A stretch of 64,000 nucleotides of DNA. Origin: Flavobacterium sp. N502540. GTDB lineage: Bacteria > Bacteroidota > Bacteroidia > Flavobacteriales > Flavobacteriaceae. The stretch spans positions 5,208,001-5,272,000 of the forward strand of contig NZ_CP110012.1 of assembly GCF_025947365.1 (NCBI RefSeq), written 5' to 3'. Positions 31,201 through 39,600 of this stretch are shown piece after piece (the stretch's first letter is position 1; every line of letters begins with the position of its first letter). A model generated the notes under the pieces. The model worked only from the letters and a program-made list of their open reading frames with translations, was not told the DNA's origin and searched no databases. The position numbers and the translations under genes were made by a program.

Positions 31201-32677
31201 GCAATTGAGACAGTAGATTTTCTAAATGGTATAAAAGTGTCGTTGCCGTTTCTTTAGAAAAAATATCTCTGTTGTACTCCAATTCAACTGTTAATGAATC
31301 TGGTTTTTCAATAAATGTAAAGGTCAAATCATACTTACTAACTCTTCTGTCAAGAAGCTCATTATAAGATAAATCTTCTGCTTGTTGATTGGGCTGACTG
31401 TCATTTTGTACCGAAATCATTACGTCGAATAACGGACTACGGCTTAGATCTCTTTTTACATTCAGATTATCCAATAATTCATCAAAAGGATAATTCTGAT
31501 TTTCTATAGCATGCAGGGTAACTCTTTTATTCTGCTGAAAAACGTCTTCAAAAGAATTAGCTGCTCCAAATTGGGTTCTAAGTGCCAATGTGTTTACATA
31601 AAACCCGATTTGATCGGCCATATCTTTATGTGTTCTTCCGGACACCGGACTTCCTATTATAAAATCTTCTTGTTCCGTATATTTATGCAGCAGTACGTTT
31701 AGAATACTAAGACAGCCCATAAACAAAGTCCCTTCGTGTTTCTGGCAAAAGGCTCTCAATTGCTGAATTAAAAGAGCATCCATACTGCGTTTTACAACGC
31801 TTCCATTGTAACTCATAATAGCCGGACGTGAATAGTCTCCAAAATGAGAAAGTGTTGGTAAATCACCTGCCAGATGGGTTAGCCAATAATTTCTTTCTTT
31901 ATTGAATACTTCGTCTGACAATTGTTTTTGCTGCCATACTGCGTAATCTTTGTAATGAATTTGCAAAGGATTACTCAGAACGGTTTCTCCATTTTTTCTG
32001 ATCGTATAATTCTTAAGCAGTTCATTGATCATGATACCAATTGACCATCCATCGCTAATGATATGGTGCATGTTATATGCAAAAACAAATTTAGTATTGC
32101 TAACCCTTACAAGAGCTCCCTTAAACAATGGTCCCTTTTCAAGATCGAACAGCGTATTATGAACTCCTGTTAATATTTCATTTAGTTTTTCTTCATCGCC
32201 ATCAACATCTATTTGCTGAAAAGGAAATTCAAAATCTTCCGGAGCTATAATAAACTGTCTTACTTCTTCATTTTCTGCAGACTTGAAAACGGTTCTTAAT
32301 ACCTCGTGGCGGTCTATCAAATCACGAATAGCCATGATAAATGCATTCGCATCCAATGCTTCATCAATAACCTGAACTCCGGGAATATTATAGGAGAAGT
32401 TTGCATTATCAATCTGACTCAGAACCCACAATCTTCTTTGGGATGACGATAATGGATAGTGTTCACTTTTTGGGGCAACGGGAATAGAATAATTTTCAGT
32501 AAGCTGATCTTTTGCATATTTAGTAACCAGGTGAATTAACTCTTCCTTTTTTGATTTAATTTCATTTAAAATTTCTTCATTTAAAACACCTTTGGGAGCC
32601 TTAATATCAAGATTATTGTCTATTACTTTTACAGTAACTTTAAGTTTTTTCAGCTTTGTAAATAAATCGTAGCCCAT
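22274..32677 (-). CDS. Trimodular NRPS with thioesterase: C-A(Val)-T-C-A(aromatic?)-T-C-A(Lys?)-T-TE
   Basis: A 3467-residue synthetase. Order: TubC-like docking hairpin (1-60); C1 (70-500); A1 (515-1010); T1 (about 1070); C2 (1115-1550); A2 (1565-2065); T2 (about 2125, LGGDS); C3 (2190-2620); A3 (2640-3140); T3 (about 3195); TE (3240-3467). Pocket codes: A1 D-A-F-W-L-G-G-T-F (Val); A2 D-S-A-L-T-A-E-V-W (no exact match recalled; shares TAEV with Tyr codes); A3 D-A-E-D-V-G-S-V-S (two acids in the pocket, fits Lys or another basic residue). The TE has Ser 3315 in GYSMG and His 3439 in GTHW, so this protein probably releases the peptide, perhaps by cyclisation. T2 has the GGDS form common before epimerases, yet no epimerase follows. 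It lies directly downstream of the Hpg cassette. Confidence 0.95.
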   Translation of the reverse strand: MGYDLFTKLKKLKVTVKVIDNNLDIKAPKGVLNEEILNEIKSKKEELIHLVTKYAKDQLTENYSIPVAPKSEHYPLSSSQRRLWVLSQIDNANFSYNIPGVQVIDEALDANAFIMAIRDLIDRHEVLRTVFKSAENEEVRQFIIAPEDFEFPFQQIDVDGDEEKLNEILTGVHNTLFDLEKGPLFKGALVRVSNTKFVFAYNMHHIISDGWSIGIMINELLKNYTIRKNGETVLSNPLQIHYKDYAVWQQKQLSDEVFNKERNYWLTHLAGDLPTLSHFGDYSRPAIMSYNGSVVKRSMDALLIQQLRAFCQKHEGTLFMGCLSILNVLLHKYTEQEDFIIGSPVSGRTHKDMADQIGFYVNTLALRTQFGAANSFEDVFQQNKRVTLHAIENQNYPFDELLDNLNVKRDLSRSPLFDVMISVQNDSQPNQQAEDLSYNELLDRRVSKYDLTFTFIEKPDSLTVELEYNRDIFSKETATTLLYHLENLLSQLLKNPAEEIKLISGLDSEEQYELLVSFNNTEKQYPETGSIVSFFAEQVERNPQNTALVYQDKSFTYSELDAVSNQLAHFLEKQYLLEKEDLIAILLPKSEWQIISILAILKAGCAYVPIASDYPESRIRFILEDTKCKLVVSEKEIADFLSAQSQYSESKTISPLSPSSLAYIMYTSGSTGVPKGALIEHGGVIRLVKESNYVPLTGKEALLSTGSFSFDAVTFEYWSMLLNGGKLVLCDENTLLSSTDLSKIIKEESISIMWFTAGLLNQIVEDNIELFEGLQTILAGGDKLSYAHISRLQKHYPHLEIINGYGPTENTTFSLTHKIEVLENNNIPIGKPITNSTVYILDKNYNLIPKGAVGEICLGGTGLSRGYLNQPELSLEKFVPNPFKPNQRLYKTGDLGRWLKDGTVEFLGRKDNQVKLRGYRIELGEIESVLAQHELINSSLAMVQEDNKKEKVLVAYITVNAPIAVSDLKQWLSQRLPYYMVPNYFEILDVFPLNVNGKVDRSKLPLPESMVIEGRAAYKEPSTELEKSLAKLWEDVLGISKVGLEDNFFDIGGHSLKATKLISKVHKEFQVKLKLKDLFVHATLQSQCKLIAEGQHSGYNRIPVLAKQDGYPLSLMQRRLWILSQHQAANIAYNMSGAYVFEGILEVGILEEAFIQLIKRHEILRTSFKEDANREILQYVTDPENISFAIKNIDLSREEKSILDQYLSEDLMAPFDLSSGQLLKASIYKLSENRWVFSNVIHHIISDGWSLEIIVNELLYLYNTLVTGEPLVLTPLNVQYKDYSSWQLEELSDSRLEFHKGYWINQFKGDLPVLDLSGGKQRPLTKTYNGGVYNKIISGELSGKLTEFLKAEESTLFMGLLSAVNVLFYHYTNQSDITIGSPIAGRDHIDLENQIGFYVNTLALRTQFSKEDHFKNVLSKVKEVVLGAHEHQLYPFDELVSSLNIPRDMSRNPLFDVQVIVQNNQNGASTELNNLSVSPYKGDLPHSSVFDLVFSFVDSENGLATNIIYNSDVFDSERIAQFGNHLEQLLTALLQNAELPILELKWLPKEEQQHLLDFNAETFDYDKSKNVLEMIREQVEKNPEAIAVSFEGNQLSYLELDKRSSQLAHFLLEEYQLEPNDFVGIMLDRSESIFIGILGILKAGAAYVPIDPDYPVSRKEYILKDTNVKALLTQSDYMFDLSYYEGGIFAMDVQLESLTNPITAPEITVSQDHLIYIIYTSGSTGNPKGVMVTHGNLLHSLAPRGNTYSPIKCFLLLSSVAFDSSVAGIFSTLTTGGTLCITGSSDIGDVNFIANLIVNQKVSHLLTVPSYYKLLLSALSDKDSSIEQVTVAGETCPISLIEDHFKSQIGQSGCDLFNEYGPTECSVWSSVHKYEEGKPVTATIGKPIANTRIYILNEKEDLVPLGVIGELHIGGNGVTNGYLNNPELTAQKFVKDRFSEAGLMYKTGDLGRWNSAGEIEFLGRKDNQVKVRGYRIELGEIQYAVEQYSLVEAAVILTKENKSGDNELYAYLLAKETVNTSELKHHLKDLLPSYAVPAHFITLEAFPLTPNGKIDTKALLEIGGSEAGRGEEYVAPGTEEEIALVNIWETVLDKEKIGVNDRFFDLGGDSIKVLKIVNGIYNEMQLDITISDIYTHDCISQLSDFIAGNRASLEVKKAAVEGAENQAKQSVEVLKNSVLEALSGNNADNVEDVYPMSDIQKGMIYESLKYEGASIYHDQMINHRQFPNFDISVFRKAMQLITEKHEILRTGFNLQDYDQEVQIVYKQAEIPVVYEDLSQLESFKEQEKVISAFLQSELLNSFDVAQAPLFRMAAFNVGNDTIVFISQCHHAIIDGWSDSLLLTEINNVYLKLLETPSFKPTKLKSSHKDYMLYQLQDKRKEETAAFWSKELNDYHRLDLFTEKEADDSKLFRFEKEELSKIETLKTAYGIRLKELALSAFVYTLKLYTYSNDITIGLVVNTRPALPDADGMLGCFLNTIPLRLEVDRSLSGEELLRLVKQKLIEVSNFSDMSLASIASVNNEIKGINNPFFDIIFNYVDFYSYDALEEQLNDEKESYLENQELSLKGKGVTNTYLDFTVNNTNNFPSFDFAQSRQLVNGIELSEIESVYKKVFQQLVDHPESSLKELDYLSNEEKELYLNKKENDSVIENKEQTVLDLFNEQVVSNPNYPALHHNGVNMSYAELDEKSNQLGHYLKKQGIGNEDFVAIVLDRSVEMLISIFGILKAGAAYVPLDEDYPQQRIDFILKDTAAKAIISKQSLLENFSEEFFPKTIVIDKDWHLISKESTEGVTNNLTSNSLIYSIYTSGTTGKPKGVYIEHKGVVNLAKALIKRYKIQKEEKILAFSNYVFDASVEQIFIALASGSTLVICDKEDLLDGEKFEMLLMEKKITHIDATPTYLENVTPNKYHLNRVVVGGEECSLNLARKWVAHTEFYNSYGPTETTVSSTIYAYDKENDKDLSRLPIGKPIENTTIYIVDNAFQIAKTGVVGEMYIGGIGVSRGYINQEALTKERFVTNPFADNEILYRTGDLCYWLPDGNIQFFGRVDDQVKIRGYRIELGEIENAFLQQKITTSVAVLAKENKVGEKEIVAYLVADEKFDAKNIRTQLKSVLPYFMIPSYYVPVEEIPLTKSRKVDRNKLLSIEIHGTDILKTIVSPENETENTILQIWQEILEKKEISVVDNFFEIGGYSLKAIKLKGMLRRKLGLDISIKDLYNAPTIRELALGKKASASAAINLQAGNLENTIYFIPPILGNSILYHPLAKVLGNQFNSIGLQYKGLEPDEELCQSIEEMADHFSKEIKKRQSNQPFLILGYSMGASIAFEVVKELEKHYDAIELVLVDRPTSLTGINADTENIDEQANWLLHEYEKAVDLSKDQKESVLSFIKNNLHLDNQYKLQGKISSTIHVLESAENDLRSDMMNWQNHTDRELLHHYLSGTHWEAFNEKNFDKYIEIFKSIIQKTNKETN

Positions 32678-32741
32678 AGTAATATTTTTTCGTTTAACTA
32701 AATTGTATTGCGTGTTAGATAAATGGTCCTGTATAAATATT

Positions 32742-34118
32742 TTAATTTATTATTCTGTTTTTATCAAATAATGTTCTGATGCTGTTCATTATATTGATCT
32801 GATGGTCGGTCATAGCATCTCCTAAATAGGGAAGGTTTATTTTACCAACTCCATGTTCGCCTGAAATGGTGCCTCCAAATTCCAGTGCTTTCAAAAAGAT
32901 CGCTTTTACCCAAATCGCCAAATTATCTTCCCATTGTTTTTTGGTGCTTTGTTTGTCCTGAAAAATATTGACATGAAAATTTCCATTTCCCACATGTCCA
33001 AAAACTGTGTATTCGAAATCATATTTTTGGGCTATCAGCGAAATTGATTTATACATTTTATCAATTTTAGAACGGGGCACCACAATGTCAATATCTCTGA
33101 AAAACACATGATGTATAACCGCTTCTCCAATTTTAGAACGCATTTCCCATAGCGTTTTAACTTCGTTTTGGGTATCCGCTATACTAATTTCTTCTTTTGT
33201 ATAAGTGCTGATAAACTCACTGATTTCAAAAGCTTGCTGCATCAGTTTTTCTGAATCTGTCCCTTCAAGTTCTATCCATAAAATGCCTTCAATTGCTTTT
33301 TGATGCCATTGCTTTTTATTTAAGAATTTCGAAGCCAGCTCTACTCCTTTCCGGTCAATAAATTCAATGCTTGAAGCATCGTATCCTTTTACAAAAAACT
33401 GCTGTACGCCTTCAAACAGCTCTTCTATTTTGGTAAAAGGAATCATGAGGAGCAGTTCTTTTACAGGGGGAACTAATTTTAATACGACTTTGGTAATGAT
33501 GCCCAGCGTTCCTTCGCTTCCTGCAAACAATTGGGTCAGATTATAACCGGTTGCATTTTTAGTTACATTTTTTCCGGTCCAAATGATACTGCCATCAGGC
33601 AAAACAATTTCTAAGTTGATGACATAATCTTTTGTGGTACCATATTTTAATGATTTTGGACTGCCGCTGGATACTGCTATATTTCCACCAATAAAACAAG
33701 CATTTGCGCTACTGATATTTTGCGGAAAATTTAAACCTTCTTCTAACACCGCATTGCGCAAATCCTGAGTGATTACTCCCGACTCTGTGGTAACAATTCT
33801 GTCTATTTTATTAATCTCAATGATTTTATTCAGCCGTTCCAGCGAAAGTATCAGACCGTTTGTATGAGATAATGCTCCCCTGCTGACTCCCGTACCACCA
33901 CCTCTCACGGTGATACTGGTCTTGGTTTCATTACAGATTTTAAGAATTTTCGAAATCTCTATTTCATCTTTTGGTAAGATTACTGCCGAAGGTATATTCT
34001 CTTCATCAGAAGTGCAGTCTCTTGAATAATTGTATAGCAGTTCAGCATTGGTTAGTACAAAATCAGCTCCCACTATTTCAATTATAGCATTAATAATATC
34101 AGTCTTGCAGCCTGTCAT
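32742..34118 (-). CDS. FAD-linked (GlcD/VAO-type) oxidase, probable 4-hydroxymandelate oxidase
   Basis: A 458-residue flavoprotein of the glycolate-oxidase GlcD / D-lactate dehydrogenase group. The FAD-binding PCMH domain covers about residues 35-215 (RGGGTGVSRG at 72-81, SGSPKSLKYG, ATGYNLTQLFAGSEG). The C-terminal domain carries the substrate and metal residues in GHVGNGNFHV and the closing motif SGEHGVG. It starts 5 bases after the hydroxymandelate-synthase gene, so translation is probably coupled. By context it should oxidise 4-hydroxymandelate to 4-hydroxyphenylglyoxylate. Known actinobacterial Hpg clusters use an unrelated FMN-type Hmo enzyme, so this would be a replacement. The fold is certain; the substrate is inferred. 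Confidence 0.85.
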   Translation of the reverse strand: MTGCKTDIINAIIEIVGADFVLTNAELLYNYSRDCTSDEENIPSAVILPKDEIEISKILKICNETKTSITVRGGGTGVSRGALSHTNGLILSLERLNKIIEINKIDRIVTTESGVITQDLRNAVLEEGLNFPQNISSANACFIGGNIAVSSGSPKSLKYGTTKDYVINLEIVLPDGSIIWTGKNVTKNATGYNLTQLFAGSEGTLGIITKVVLKLVPPVKELLLMIPFTKIEELFEGVQQFFVKGYDASSIEFIDRKGVELASKFLNKKQWHQKAIEGILWIELEGTDSEKLMQQAFEISEFISTYTKEEISIADTQNEVKTLWEMRSKIGEAVIHHVFFRDIDIVVPRSKIDKMYKSISLIAQKYDFEYTVFGHVGNGNFHVNIFQDKQSTKKQWEDNLAIWVKAIFLKALEFGGTISGEHGVGKINLPYLGDAMTDHQINIMNSIRTLFDKNRIIN

Positions 34119-34123
34119 CCGGA

Positions 34124-35242
34124 TTATATTTTATTGGAAAGTGTTAGTTCTTCCTCCATTGCTTCAAACAGAGCATAGATATTATCTAAACCAAATCCTT
34201 GATAATCATTTACTCTTTGTACTATTTCGTAGAAAAATGTAGCTCTGTCTCCAATTGGAGTTGTGAAGATTTGAAAGAGTAAGGCTCCTTCTAAAACATC
34301 ACATAATATCCCGTGTTTTTTTAGAGGTTCTACATCTAATTCAGGGTATTTGGTGGCTAATTTTTCATAATATGAATCCGGATATCTGGTAAATTTCACA
34401 CCCGAATCTCTCAATGCCTTTACTGATTTAATGATATTATTTGATTCAAAAGCAATATGCTGTATTCCGGTTCCGTAGTTTTGATCGATAAACAATTGAA
34501 CCTGGTTTTTTACTCCATGTTCCGGTTCAACCAAAACGTTATTGATGTTTTTATTACCGGATTGAAGCACTTTCAATAACATCCCGATTTTCTTTTCGCC
34601 TTTCACTTTTCTTTCGTCAAATTCGACTACCGTTTTAGAAAGGAAGATGTTGTTAAAATACTTTTCCCATAAATTGATTTCGTTAAGTCTTAAAGCGCAG
34701 GCTACGTGGTCAATTTTTTGCAGACCTGTATCTTCTCCTTCAAAGTTCCATTCGCTCTGTACATTTTTATATCCCGGAAGAAAGTCTCCATTGTAATTAT
34801 CATAATTGATAAGTACGATTTCGTTATCGTCAAACATTTTTAAAGATGCCTGTTCTACAAATCCATTTTCATCTGATGTTAAATGTGGATGTTCTACCGG
34901 AATTGCGCCATTTTTCATAGCTCTTTCGAAGAAATCCTTAACATTGTCAACGTTTATGGCCAGTCTTTTAATACCATTTCCATGAAGATCTACGAAAGAA
35001 ACTATTTTGTACGAACTAGGCTGTGATGCTGAGGTGATAACCAGTTTTATATCATTTTTCACGATGTAATACGAGCATCTGTCTAAAACACCTGTTTCCG
35101 GTCCGGCGTACGCTATCACTTCAAAACCTAGTGCTTTAACGTGCCAGAATACCACCATCTTGGCCATACCCACATAATACTCGACAAAATCGTACTCCAT
35201 ATTAAAAAAATCAGATACGATTATTTCATTGTTGTTTTCCAT
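34124..35242 (-). CDS. 4-hydroxymandelate synthase (HmaS), HPPD superfamily
   Basis: A 372-residue Fe(II) dioxygenase with the HPPD fold. Iron ligands are His179 (IDHVA), His262 (IQHIA) and Glu339 (FFYEI). It converts 4-hydroxyphenylpyruvate either to homogentisate (HPPD) or to 4-hydroxymandelate (HmaS). HmaS is favoured by three points. The C-terminal GNF of HPPDs is DNI here (Ile355), and Ile at this place is the recognised HmaS signature. The HPPD segment PINEP reads VLVEP (236-240), losing the Pro and Asn that HmaS also lacks. It also sits between an aminotransferase and an FAD oxidase inside an NRPS operon with two Hpg-type A domains. One oddity is Leu in the region where both enzymes usually keep a substrate-binding Ser (MLLKVLQS, 221-228), by my alignment. 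Confidence 0.87.
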   Translation of the reverse strand: MENNNEIIVSDFFNMEYDFVEYYVGMAKMVVFWHVKALGFEVIAYAGPETGVLDRCSYYIVKNDIKLVITSASQPSSYKIVSFVDLHGNGIKRLAINVDNVKDFFERAMKNGAIPVEHPHLTSDENGFVEQASLKMFDDNEIVLINYDNYNGDFLPGYKNVQSEWNFEGEDTGLQKIDHVACALRLNEINLWEKYFNNIFLSKTVVEFDERKVKGEKKIGMLLKVLQSGNKNINNVLVEPEHGVKNQVQLFIDQNYGTGIQHIAFESNNIIKSVKALRDSGVKFTRYPDSYYEKLATKYPELDVEPLKKHGILCDVLEGALLFQIFTTPIGDRATFFYEIVQRVNDYQGFGLDNIYALFEAMEEELTLSNKI

Positions 35243-35253
35243 TTTTATAGTTT

Positions 35254-36573
35254 TTATTGGTTTCTTACTTTTGATTTTATAAACTCAGACAATCTTTCAA
35301 TTCCGTTTTTTATTTCTTCTGAAGTGACATTACTAAACGCCAGTCTCAATTCATTTTCGCCTCCTTTGTCCATGTAGAAAAATGACATGGGAGTAAAAAT
35401 CACTTTATTGACTTCTGCACATCTTATGACATCTTCCTTAGTAATTTCGAAAGGGACTTTAACGATCAGAAAAAAACCTCCTGCAGGCGAATTCCAGCTA
35501 ATACTTTCTGCCCACGATTGTGTTTGTTTATTAAAAAAGTGATTCAGACTTTCGAGAAGCTGATCTCTTTTTTCTTTCATTCCCGCTCTTTTTTCTGCAT
35601 TTAAGGATTCGAGTGAGAATTCATTCTTCAATAATAAACCGCCAAACATGGCTTGCATAATAGACGGGGTATTTACGGTTACATATCCTTTTGTTTTGGC
35701 CATTAAATCACTTAAGGCAAATATTTTACCCTGTACATTCACTTTCTGTGTGACCACCATCAGACACAAGCGCAAAGACGGATATATGGTTTTTGAAAGA
35801 GATCGCAAATAGATTACATTGTGGTTTTGATCCAGCGATTTTAACGTGGGCATTTTATCCTTTTCATAATAAAAATCACCATAAGCATTGTCTTCGAATA
35901 TTACAAAATCATACAAACGGGCTAATGCCAAAAGCTGGCGTCGGTTTGCCAAAGACATGCTGTTTCCTGTCGGGTTCTGAAAATCGGGAATAACATAAAC
36001 CACTTTTACTTTTTTTCCTTTTTTCTGATGCTCCAGAATTTTCTCTTCGATTGCTTTTATGGAAGATTCATCTGCTATAACCGGAATACTTTCGATTTTG
36101 TAATCGTTGATTTTAGCAAAATGTGTAATTCCAATGTAAGCGGGATCTTCAACCAGAATAACATCATTTTCCCGATCGCATAGTGTTGTAATCCCAATAG
36201 AAATAGCTTCTTGCGCACCTACTGTGATAAGGATATCTTCAGGAGCTGCTTTTATAGATTCATCAAGGAGCAAGTATTTTGAAACTTCTTCATTTATGAT
36301 TCCTTTAGTCCTGTTGTACTGACCGAGATTTTCTAAAACTATATTTTCTTCAAGTCCTTTTTCACGAGCACTATTTTTCACAAAATAATCCAGACATTCA
36401 GAGAATTGTTCGATTTTGAAATATTTAGCGTCCGGTCTGCCTGATGCAAACGAAATTGCATTCGGATATTGCAACTGAACTTCATTTAAAAATCCCATCA
36501 CATCTTCTCCCATAGAGAACAACAAGGGATTGACAACATCGGCTGACGGTTGCGAAATTATTTTTTCAATCAT
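35254..36573 (-). CDS. PLP aminotransferase (HpgT-like)
   Basis: A 439-residue class-I fold aminotransferase of the ARO8/MocR-C-terminal kind, without the DNA-binding domain of MocR regulators. Lys261 in SLSKTIYPSLR binds PLP; IPDFQNPTGNSMS and FEDNAYGDF hold the cofactor contacts, and a final Arg in ELRLAFSN binds the carboxylate. HpgT of glycopeptide clusters is of this family; it makes Hpg from 4-hydroxyphenylglyoxylate, using tyrosine as amino donor, which regenerates 4-hydroxyphenylpyruvate for HmaS. It lies 11 bases before the HmaS gene start and 56 bases after the LLM-NRPS gene. A general aromatic aminotransferase is the alternative. Confidence 0.85.
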   Translation of the reverse strand: MIEKIISQPSADVVNPLLFSMGEDVMGFLNEVQLQYPNAISFASGRPDAKYFKIEQFSECLDYFVKNSAREKGLEENIVLENLGQYNRTKGIINEEVSKYLLLDESIKAAPEDILITVGAQEAISIGITTLCDRENDVILVEDPAYIGITHFAKINDYKIESIPVIADESSIKAIEEKILEHQKKGKKVKVVYVIPDFQNPTGNSMSLANRRQLLALARLYDFVIFEDNAYGDFYYEKDKMPTLKSLDQNHNVIYLRSLSKTIYPSLRLCLMVVTQKVNVQGKIFALSDLMAKTKGYVTVNTPSIMQAMFGGLLLKNEFSLESLNAEKRAGMKEKRDQLLESLNHFFNKQTQSWAESISWNSPAGGFFLIVKVPFEITKEDVIRCAEVNKVIFTPMSFFYMDKGGENELRLAFSNVTSEEIKNGIERLSEFIKSKVRNQ

Positions 36574-36629
36574 TTCTGAATCTTTTAAAGGGTTATTTGA
36601 TTTTAATTTTAGAAAAGGAAAAGGATGTT

Positions 36630-39600
36630 TTAAATATTAAATTTTTCGTACTCCACTTCATCAACCTCATCCATCTGTTTGACTAATTTTTCTACCTCAA
36701 TCGAAAAAGAAGCTATCGTAAGCTGATGCAATAAAGTCAGAGACACTGGCGGTATACCGAATTTTTTGTAGATTTCATTTTTCATTTTTGCAAGCTTTAA
36801 ACTGCTTCCCCCCAGAAAAAAGAAATTATCGTTTACACTTATTTCTTCTAATTTTAACAGCTCTTTCCAAATCTCCGTTAACTGCTTTTCGGTCTCATTC
36901 CTCGCCAATACAAAAGTGTTTTGACCGCTTATTTTATCATTTTTAAGAAGACGTAATTTTTTAATATCGGCTTTTCCGTTTACCGTCACCGGAATCTTCT
37001 TTATGGTCATAAATTTTTCAGGAATCATATAGTCCGGTAAATAGCTTTTCAGGAACGTTCTTAGGGTTACATAATCTATTTTTTCATCACTATTCAGATA
37101 GGCTGTCAATTCTTTTTCACCATTTTCAGCTTCATTCAATAACAGTATTGCTTTTTTTACGGACAGATATCTTTCCAGAACATTTTCGATTTCTTTTAAA
37201 TCGATACGATAGCCTCTAATTTTTATCTGACTATTTTTTCGTCCCATATATTTTAAAGTCCCATCCGGTAGCCATTTTACTAAATCACCCGTTTTGTATA
37301 ACAAATCGCCCATTTCCGGATCAACAGTATTAGGAACAAACGCTTGGGATGAAAGTACTTTATCATTAAAATAGCCTAACGCAAGTCCGCTTCCTGCAAT
37401 GTAAAGCTCTCCGACGGCGCCCTGAGGCATTAGCATTTTTTCTTCAGACAAAACATACAATCCTGTATTAGCAATTGGTTTTCCAATGTTTACAATATCA
37501 TCTTGTTCTAAGAATTGTAAACTGGAGATGATTGCCGTTTCTGTTGGCCCATAAAGATTCCAGATACCGGTAGCGGTTAATTCAACCAATTTATTTTTCA
37601 GTTGTTGGTCCAGATCTTCTCCTGCTGCCATAACAACCAGGTTTTCTGTATTTTTCCAGCCTGCATCCAGAAGCATTTTCCATCTTGTAGGCGTTGTAAG
37701 CATGTGACTTACTGTATTTTCCTTTAAAAATTTATTCAAATGGTAAATGTCCTTTCCTTGCTCTTCGCTGGTCATTACAACCTGTCCGCCAGTGGCTAAA
37801 GGAAGGAAAATTTCCAAGAGTGAAATATCAAATATGAGAGGGGTAACCGCTACAAATTTTATGGTTTGATCTAATGCCAGTTTCTGAATTAAGGAAACCG
37901 TTACATTTTCAAGCGAATGATGACTGATCATTACTCCTTTTGGCTTTCCTGTTGACCCTGAAGTAAAAATAACATACGCTAAATCACTTGGATCTATTTC
38001 TACAGCTTCAAAAATACCTTCAGTGACATTGGGAACTTTATGAATATCAATTTTTACTATTTCGGAAGAAAAAAGACTCATATTTTCTTTCTGAGCTACC
38101 AGCAATTCTGGATTTACTTCGTCTATAATCTGAGTAATTCTTCGGTTTGGAAAACTGGAATCAATTGGTAAAAAAGCAGCTCCGGTTAACAAAATACCCA
38201 AAATACCTACTAATTGATCAACAGAACGGTTGATGCACAATGGAATAATCATTCCTTTTTTGGCTCCCTTAGATTGTAAGTAACGGGCAAGATCTTCTGA
38301 TTTTTGGTAAAGCGCTTCATAGGTTAGAGATGAAACAGCGTCAGAAACAGCAGTTTTACCCGGATGCAGCAGGTATTGTTCTTTAAAAAGCTTTATTACA
38401 GAATTCTGAGTATTCTTTCTGATGTTATGCTTTTTAATTCCGCCAACCTCTTTTTGTACAGCGTTAAAAGAATCTTTTAATTTTGTAATTTGAGGTAATC
38501 CTTCCAGAACGCTTGTTTTATCAATACCAAAATCAATTAAGCAGGCAATTTCATTTACTCCTGATTTTGCGGCTTTATCCAGTATCGGCAGACTGCTTTC
38601 TAAATTCCCGATAAGACAACTTTCTTTAAAATATTTGCTAACCGAAAAGTCCAGTAATTCTTCAATCGATTTTTCTGTTATGTTTTGAAGTAACGGATCG
38701 TTCTCATTTTCCAAAACCTCTTTTCCACTCATTTCGATCGACTTTAGCAGGTATTTTTTCATGGATGGTCTTGCCTTTTCCTGAGCTTTCTCTACCGTTT
38801 CATCTAGATAAGTGTGCAGCATGAGTACTACTCTGTCACCGCCTTTTTTGTGGTTATTCTCTTTGTACGCCTTTCTGTACACCGCAATTTTTTCCTCCAG
38901 CTCTGCAAAAGTGATGTTTAATAATCCAGTCAAAATTCCTGCTCCTATTTCACCTGCTTTTTGATAGGTTTCTACATTTCCTGCGCAGGCAATCCAAACC
39001 GGAAGTTCTTTCTGAACAGGCTTTGGCAATATTTTAAAAGATTTTTCTATAGCATCAACTCCTTTAAAATTTACCGAATTTCCTGCCCAAAGAGAATGAA
39101 CTTCTTCTATCGTATGGAATAAAACATTCTTTCTGTCTTTAAAATTTTCAGGGTAAAAAACGAAGTCATTACTATTCCATCCTGAGGCAAAACAGATCCC
39201 CACTCTTCCACCTGAAATATTATCGATTACTGACCATTCTTCGGCTATTCTGATGGGATGATGAAGTCCTGCAACTACGCTTCCTGACCTGATTCCTATA
39301 TTTTTGGTTCTTGCTGCAATTGCTGCCCCTAAAACACTTGGATTTGGAAAAGGTCCGCCAAACTCATTAAAATGTCGTTCGGGTGTCCAGATTGCACTAA
39401 AACCATTAAGATCTGCATAAGCCGCTCCTACCATTACGATTTCATACTGATTGTCTTCTGTTCCTGTATTTCCAAAATAATAAAGACCAAAATCTAACGT
39501 TGCACGGCTATCAGTAACTTTTTTCTCCGTTAGAACCACACTTGATTCATTCCTGCTCCATGCTGTGATTCTTTCTCGTTCAACAGGGTCAATACTTTCC

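Noticed and set aside
34124-35242. Ordinary HPPD of tyrosine breakdown
   Set aside because: The Ile signature, the lost Pro/Asn pair and the position inside the NRPS operon all favour 4-hydroxymandelate synthase.
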